From contig NC_088310.1 of assembly GCF_910592395.1 (NCBI RefSeq), forward strand, positions 8,809,501 to 8,873,500: a stretch of DNA of 64,000 nucleotides, read 5' to 3'. Shown in pieces: positions 59,800 through 64,000 of this stretch. Below the pieces are notes generated by a model, which worked only from the letters and a program-made list of their open reading frames with translations, was not told where the DNA came from and made no database searches. The DNA is from Lineus longissimus. Its lineage: Eukaryota > Nemertea > Pilidiophora > Heteronemertea > Lineidae. Each line of letters opens with the position of its first letter. Position 1 is the stretch's first letter. The position numbers and the translations under genes are program-made.

Positions 59800-60887
59800 C
59801 AAAGCCGGAGACTCCAGAGTCTGGCAAGACTCAACAGACAGTTCTAGTTGAATGTATACGATAGCAAGTTATTCAAATGCATGGTTGTATTGACAACAAC
59901 TGTGTACGTGTCACAGGTCAGCGGAGTGATTTCGAGGAAACTAGGACAGTGCCATTGCGGAATTTCACTGGACGTTTTTTCATACATTTTGGGGGATTTC
60001 CTACCATCGTTCTAAACAATTTGATACTTACTAATGGAATATTACGAAAGTTTATTGAATATTTAGTATCACTATTCTCTTAATTACTGCTTTCGGGGTT
60101 TTTCTGCAGATTCCGCTTTCTCGTTGGTCCAGATCGAATACATAGAGAGGTTCAACGTTGGACCACATCGATACAGACCAGACCAGATCACATTCGTGGG
60201 CGTTTGCACAGCACACCAATTTCGACCGATCCGGATTGGTCTATCAGTTTTTTATCAGCGGTCAAATAAACACGCCACGGTCCACCAGCTTGGAGAACGA
60301 GATGAAAATAAAATGTATGATCAATATGGTATATGTAGTAATTACTTCAAACTCTACAATGAACTAACTTAACAAATTGTGAAAATGCCCTAGCCATAGC
60401 AACCACTACACCAACGCCTAACTGACGCATGCATTCTAGTGCAGGGTATACAGAATGTGCATCAAGGAAGTAGGTCATATCCTGGATTTTTAACACTGAT
60501 TTGCAAAATGAGCACCAACAAAGTACTAACTTTACATCATGTGTGGTATATTTCAGTTTAAGATGACTATTTTTTGTTACGTTAGGACATTATGTACCCA
60601 TGGATATCATACATCAACTGTCTTGAACTCTAAGCCTCACAGAACATGGCACCCAACATGTGTCTCTCAGCATGTTTGACCCCATCTATCAAGCCACTGT
60701 TCATTTGAAGATTTCTGAGAACTTTTTAATTTCAAGTCATCAGACCGCTTGCATCTGAAAGAAGGCATCATTATCTGCCAAAATGTGCATAGATACTGAG
60801 CTGATTGGCTGAGACCACGCTAAGACGACAGCTTTTTCTATTGATTGGCGTTTTAGAACCCTGTCCCTCATGGCTATAGCAGAGACC
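59800..60887. other. gene-free stretch
   Basis: No gene supported. Two overlapping plus-strand frames at 60124-60372 and 60158-60367 are open over the same bases, which argues against either being coding. Confidence 0.4.
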
Positions 60888-61131
60888 AGTTGAGATATGA
60901 AATCAACGTTTTGTATACCATTAGTCAAGATATCAAGAGAGAGGCCTAGTGGATATTTCACCCTCAATGCCCTTTAAGCCTCCCAAAACACGCCAAAAAA
61001 GGGCAGCCACACCCTTCAGGATTATTTAGGATTATTAATCTGTCTACTGGAGCTAAATAGGATAATATGTTTGAGGATAAATATTATAAACAGTCAGTGA
61101 GTAACATATTCTTTCAATATCAGCAAGATTG

Positions 61132-61993
61132 TATGGGCCGTGAAAACCGCAAAAAATCTGTACATGTTTTTTGTAAGCGGTCGTCGCTCGCGCAAACTTG
61201 TCTTGCATGTTTTTGTGAAAGAGGACGTCGGAGAACGCGGTCGTATATCAAAACAGACGTTGGGTGGCGCTCGCGCAAACTTCCCTCACATGTTTTTGTG
61301 AAAGAGGACGTCGGCGAACGCGGTCGTATATCAAAACAGACGTTGGGTGGCGCTCGCGCAAACTTCCCTCACATGTTTTTGTGAAAGAGGACGTCGGCGA
61401 ACGCGGTCGTATAAAAAAACAGACGTTGGGTGGCGCTCGAGACGGGTCATCCTATTTAGTGTCCAGTGGCGACCAGTGGCGTCCAACGCGAAATAATAGG
61501 GTGTATATGGTTAAAAATGTTTTCAAGCTCCTAAAACACTTTCAATAAACAAGATTTAGAAGTTTGGTGGAGTTTGCAAACCTAGTTTTTGAATAATTAT
61601 CACCAGAAAACGATCTTAGTATGCGTCCAGCAAAAGTACTGGACGCCATGTTTGTTTTAACTGCCGTTCCTTGGGTTTATAGAAAAAGCGGAATCGGGAT
61701 CTGGCATCAGGTTGGCATACTAAGATCGTTTTCTGGTTTGCTCTGGACGCTAAATAGGATGACCCGTCTCGAGCGCCACCCAACGTCTGTTTTTTTATAC
61801 GACCGCGTTCGCCGACGTCCTCTTTCACAAAAACATGTGAGGGAAGTTTGCGCAAGCGCCACCCAACGTCTGTTTTGATATACGACCGCGTTCGCCGACG
61901 TCCTCTTTCACAAAAACATGCAAGACAAGTTTGCGCGAGCGACGACCGCTTACAAAAACATGTACAGATTTTTTGCGGTTTTCACGGCCCATA
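61132..61993. mobile_element. 862-bp foldback element with 83-bp arm repeats
   Basis: Ends TATGGGCCGTGAAAACCGC and its complement. The 6-bp duplication AGATTG flanks it at 61126-61131 and 61994-61999. The left arm holds three tandem 83-bp units starting near 61187, 61270 and 61353 (each with GTTTTTGTGAAAGAGGACGT); the right arm holds about two units inverted. Inside these are further nested inverted pairs: GACGGGTCATCCTATTTAG near 61441/61755, and ACCAGAAAACGATCTTAGTA near 61600/61720. No transposase. The equivalent site in the inverted duplicate (63755-63760, AGACTG in complement) has a single copy of the target and no element. Confidence 0.93.
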
Positions 61994-62178
61994 AGATTGA
62001 AGCAGATGTGGGTAACTGTAAGATCACAGGGGACACTTTTAGTGGCACATAATCATTTGGCTACTCTCTATCAGACAGGTAGTACATTGCAGTACCAATG
62101 CACTATCATGGATTGGTACAAAAACGAGGCTGAGTTTTAGCAGATAAGGATATAATATGGCCTAGATTGCAGTCTGAG

Positions 62179-63558
62179 AGCGAAAAACACATTTCGTGGT
62201 GGGCCCCGTAGAAAAAATATTTTCACTAGCAAATTGGAGCACGGTTTCTAAATTTAGAGCAATATTAAAGGGCAATTTCTGATTAACAAAATCAATTGGC
62301 CTTCCCTGAGATATCAAGTTTTTATCGGTTTTCTATATAATTAATTTACCATAAAAAACGGAGCAATTTAGAAAAGTCCCTTTCATGCGACCCGAAATTT
62401 GAGACACTTGTTCAAACTCTCTCCTCTTGCACACAAATGTCATGAAACATATTGCAAATAAAATTGTTAAAGATCATAAACTTTTATTTTGATGACTTTA
62501 AACTTCCTTGTTTGAGGCTGTTTATGATGACCAATGATGATCAACTGATTGCCCTACGACTTCGTATGAACATGCATATGCCATGTATGTGGTGTCGGTT
62601 CGGAATCGGATAAAAAATTCTGAATTTTGCTTTCTTGCAAATGAAACATTTTGTAAGATTTGTATCAGCCTGCATGTCATTGTCGCCTGTCAAGTTCAGT
62701 AGCACGTTTGATACAATCGTAGTGTATTCCACCACTTGTTGTAAAATTTCTACTGACGGTAAGCTGGAATTTGCATGATCACCACTGAACCACTGAATGT
62801 ATGATCTAGTATTACAATCGGAGAATTCGTGGTGTCTCCTCCGAGGTTCTGACTGCAAAGGTTGTGACAACAACCTCCAAGATTGTGAACATCCGAGAGG
62901 GTTGTTTTCACCAGAGAACACGGAACGAGAAAGGTGCTTGGTTGGAAGAATTGTTTTAATAGATCAGAGAGTGGCTGAAAGCCATAAGATAGAAAAACAT
63001 GAACTGGCCTAAGGTTCTGCCAGTTAGTTAGGTCAAGCACCTTCCCCTGAACCTGCTGTGAGAGATGGATATGCCGGATATGGACATGATACTGAGTGAC
63101 TTTTATATTAAGATTTATAATAATGATAGGCCCGAAATGATATTAAAATTGCAGTGCAGATGATTTTGATCTTTACAAGAAGCATGCAGCTGCATGATAA
63201 AGGGCCATGAAAAAACCATGGAGTGGGGCAAAATATAAAGAGCGTGGTGTTGCCTCCAATAAATAATAAATTGGAATGACCACTTAAAATTTTGGTCAAA
63301 AGACGCCGAGCAACACCCACGCTGATTGACCATCACAGGTCACGTGCCGGGAAGAAGAATTTTAATTGGCACAGGCGTGTATAGCGAAGTGTGCAGCCTT
63401 GACCTGAGAGCGGAAAATTTGCATAGTAATTAGCGATCCTGGAAGGCCTGGTAAAATACAATTGTCTCTAGAGGGTATCCACAAATGTATTCTCCCAATA
63501 CGCGTATTGATAGAAATATGCTATAAATAAAGATTCAGACAACTAGGAAACGTATGGT
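62179..63558. other. loop between the inverted arms
   Basis: Single-copy sequence between the two arms. No open frame above about 126 codons, no motif and no internal repeat noticed. If the inverted duplication is the termini of a transposon, this short loop cannot encode a usual transposase. Confidence 0.45.
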
Positions 63559-64000
63559 CAGTCTGCAATCTAGGCCATATTATATCCTTATCTACTAAAA
63601 CTCAGCCTCGTTGCTAAAACTCAGCCTCGTTTTGGTACCAATGCAAGATAGTGCATTGGTACTGCAATGTACTACCTGTCTGATAGAGAGTAGCCAAATG
63701 ATTATGTGCCACTAAAAGTGTCCCCTGTGACCATACAGTTACCCACATCTGTTTCAGTCTTGCTGGTATTGGAGAATAGGTTACTCACTGACTGTTTATA
63801 ATATTTATCCTCAAACATAGTATCCTATTTAGCTCCAGTAGACAGATTAATAATCCTAAATAATCCTGAAGGGTGTGGCTGTCCTTTTTGGGCGTGTTCT
63901 TGGAGGCTTAAAGAGCCTTGAGGGTGAAAAATCCACTAGGCCTCTCTCTTGATATCTTGACTAATGGTATGCAAAATGTTGCTTTCATATCTCAACTGGT

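Larger units (their letters stand above)
60888..64000. repeat. large inverted duplication, right arm cut by window end
   Basis: Left arm 60888-62178 (interrupted by an 862-bp insertion) matches the complement of 63559-64000 with high similarity along about 440 bp: shared words include ACCAGTTGAGATATGAA, GGATTATTTAGGATTATTAA and TGGCTACTCTCTATCAGACA. The single-copy loop is about 1.4 kb (62179-63558). The match is still running at base 64000, so the arms are longer than seen. The right arm has a small extra duplication of CTAAAACTCAGCCTCGTT at 63595-63632. Confidence 0.92.

Noticed and set aside
58849-59802. 317-codon minus-strand open frame rich in Phe, Pro, Val and Asn
   Set aside because: It is the translation of the GGCACT minisatellite, the GAAATTGTTGA repeat and the poly-C run; no domain and no gene context.

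Overview
The window looks like nuclear DNA from a marine invertebrate deuterostome. The support is spliced genes with GT/AG introns, long gene-poor AT-rich stretches, many short non-autonomous transposons, and a gene set (sodium/calcium exchanger, histone N-alpha-acetyltransferase, giant VLIG-type GTPase) found together in echinoderms, hemichordates and amphioxus. The word TAGGCCTA recurs, which I associate with echinoderm genomes. I lean towards an echinoderm with low confidence and name no species.

Layout. Positions 1-31850 contain no gene I can name. They hold a probable 3' end of an unidentified two-exon gene (5796-6292, +), a 12-copy 79-bp satellite (14267-15215), several smaller repeats and a 441-bp MITE (17362-17802). 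Much of this stretch may be a long intron of the exchanger gene that follows. Positions 31851-33601 (-) are the large first coding exon of an NCX-type Na+/Ca2+ exchanger: signal peptide, alpha-1 repeat, XIP-like segment, CBD1 and the start of CBD2. Positions 34689-37446 are a mosaic of recently duplicated G-rich repeat modules. Positions 37894-44722 (+) are a complete nine-exon NAA40 (NatD) gene whose introns carry at least four inverted-repeat elements, one of them a 1.13-kb foldback element built from hairpin repeats. Positions 45159-46138 hold a second copy of the 441-bp MITE and a related element. Positions 48953-50873 are a roughly 1-kb tandem duplication. Positions 51134-58039 (-) are an intronless 2301-residue VLIG/GVIN-type GTPase with an N-terminal MACPF-like signature. 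Positions 58125-59797 are minisatellites and simple repeats. Positions 60888-64000 are a large inverted duplication that runs off the window; one arm carries an 862-bp foldback element and the other preserves the empty insertion site.

The genes do not form a pathway or operon. The exchanger is a plasma-membrane ion transporter, NAA40 a ribosome-associated histone acetyltransferase, and the VLIG protein an immune-type large GTPase. NCX and NAA40 are divergently oriented. NAA40 and the VLIG gene are convergent. I saw no CRISPR array, rRNA or convincing tRNA. The most unusual content is the set of foldback elements and the inverted duplication with its internal empty-site control.
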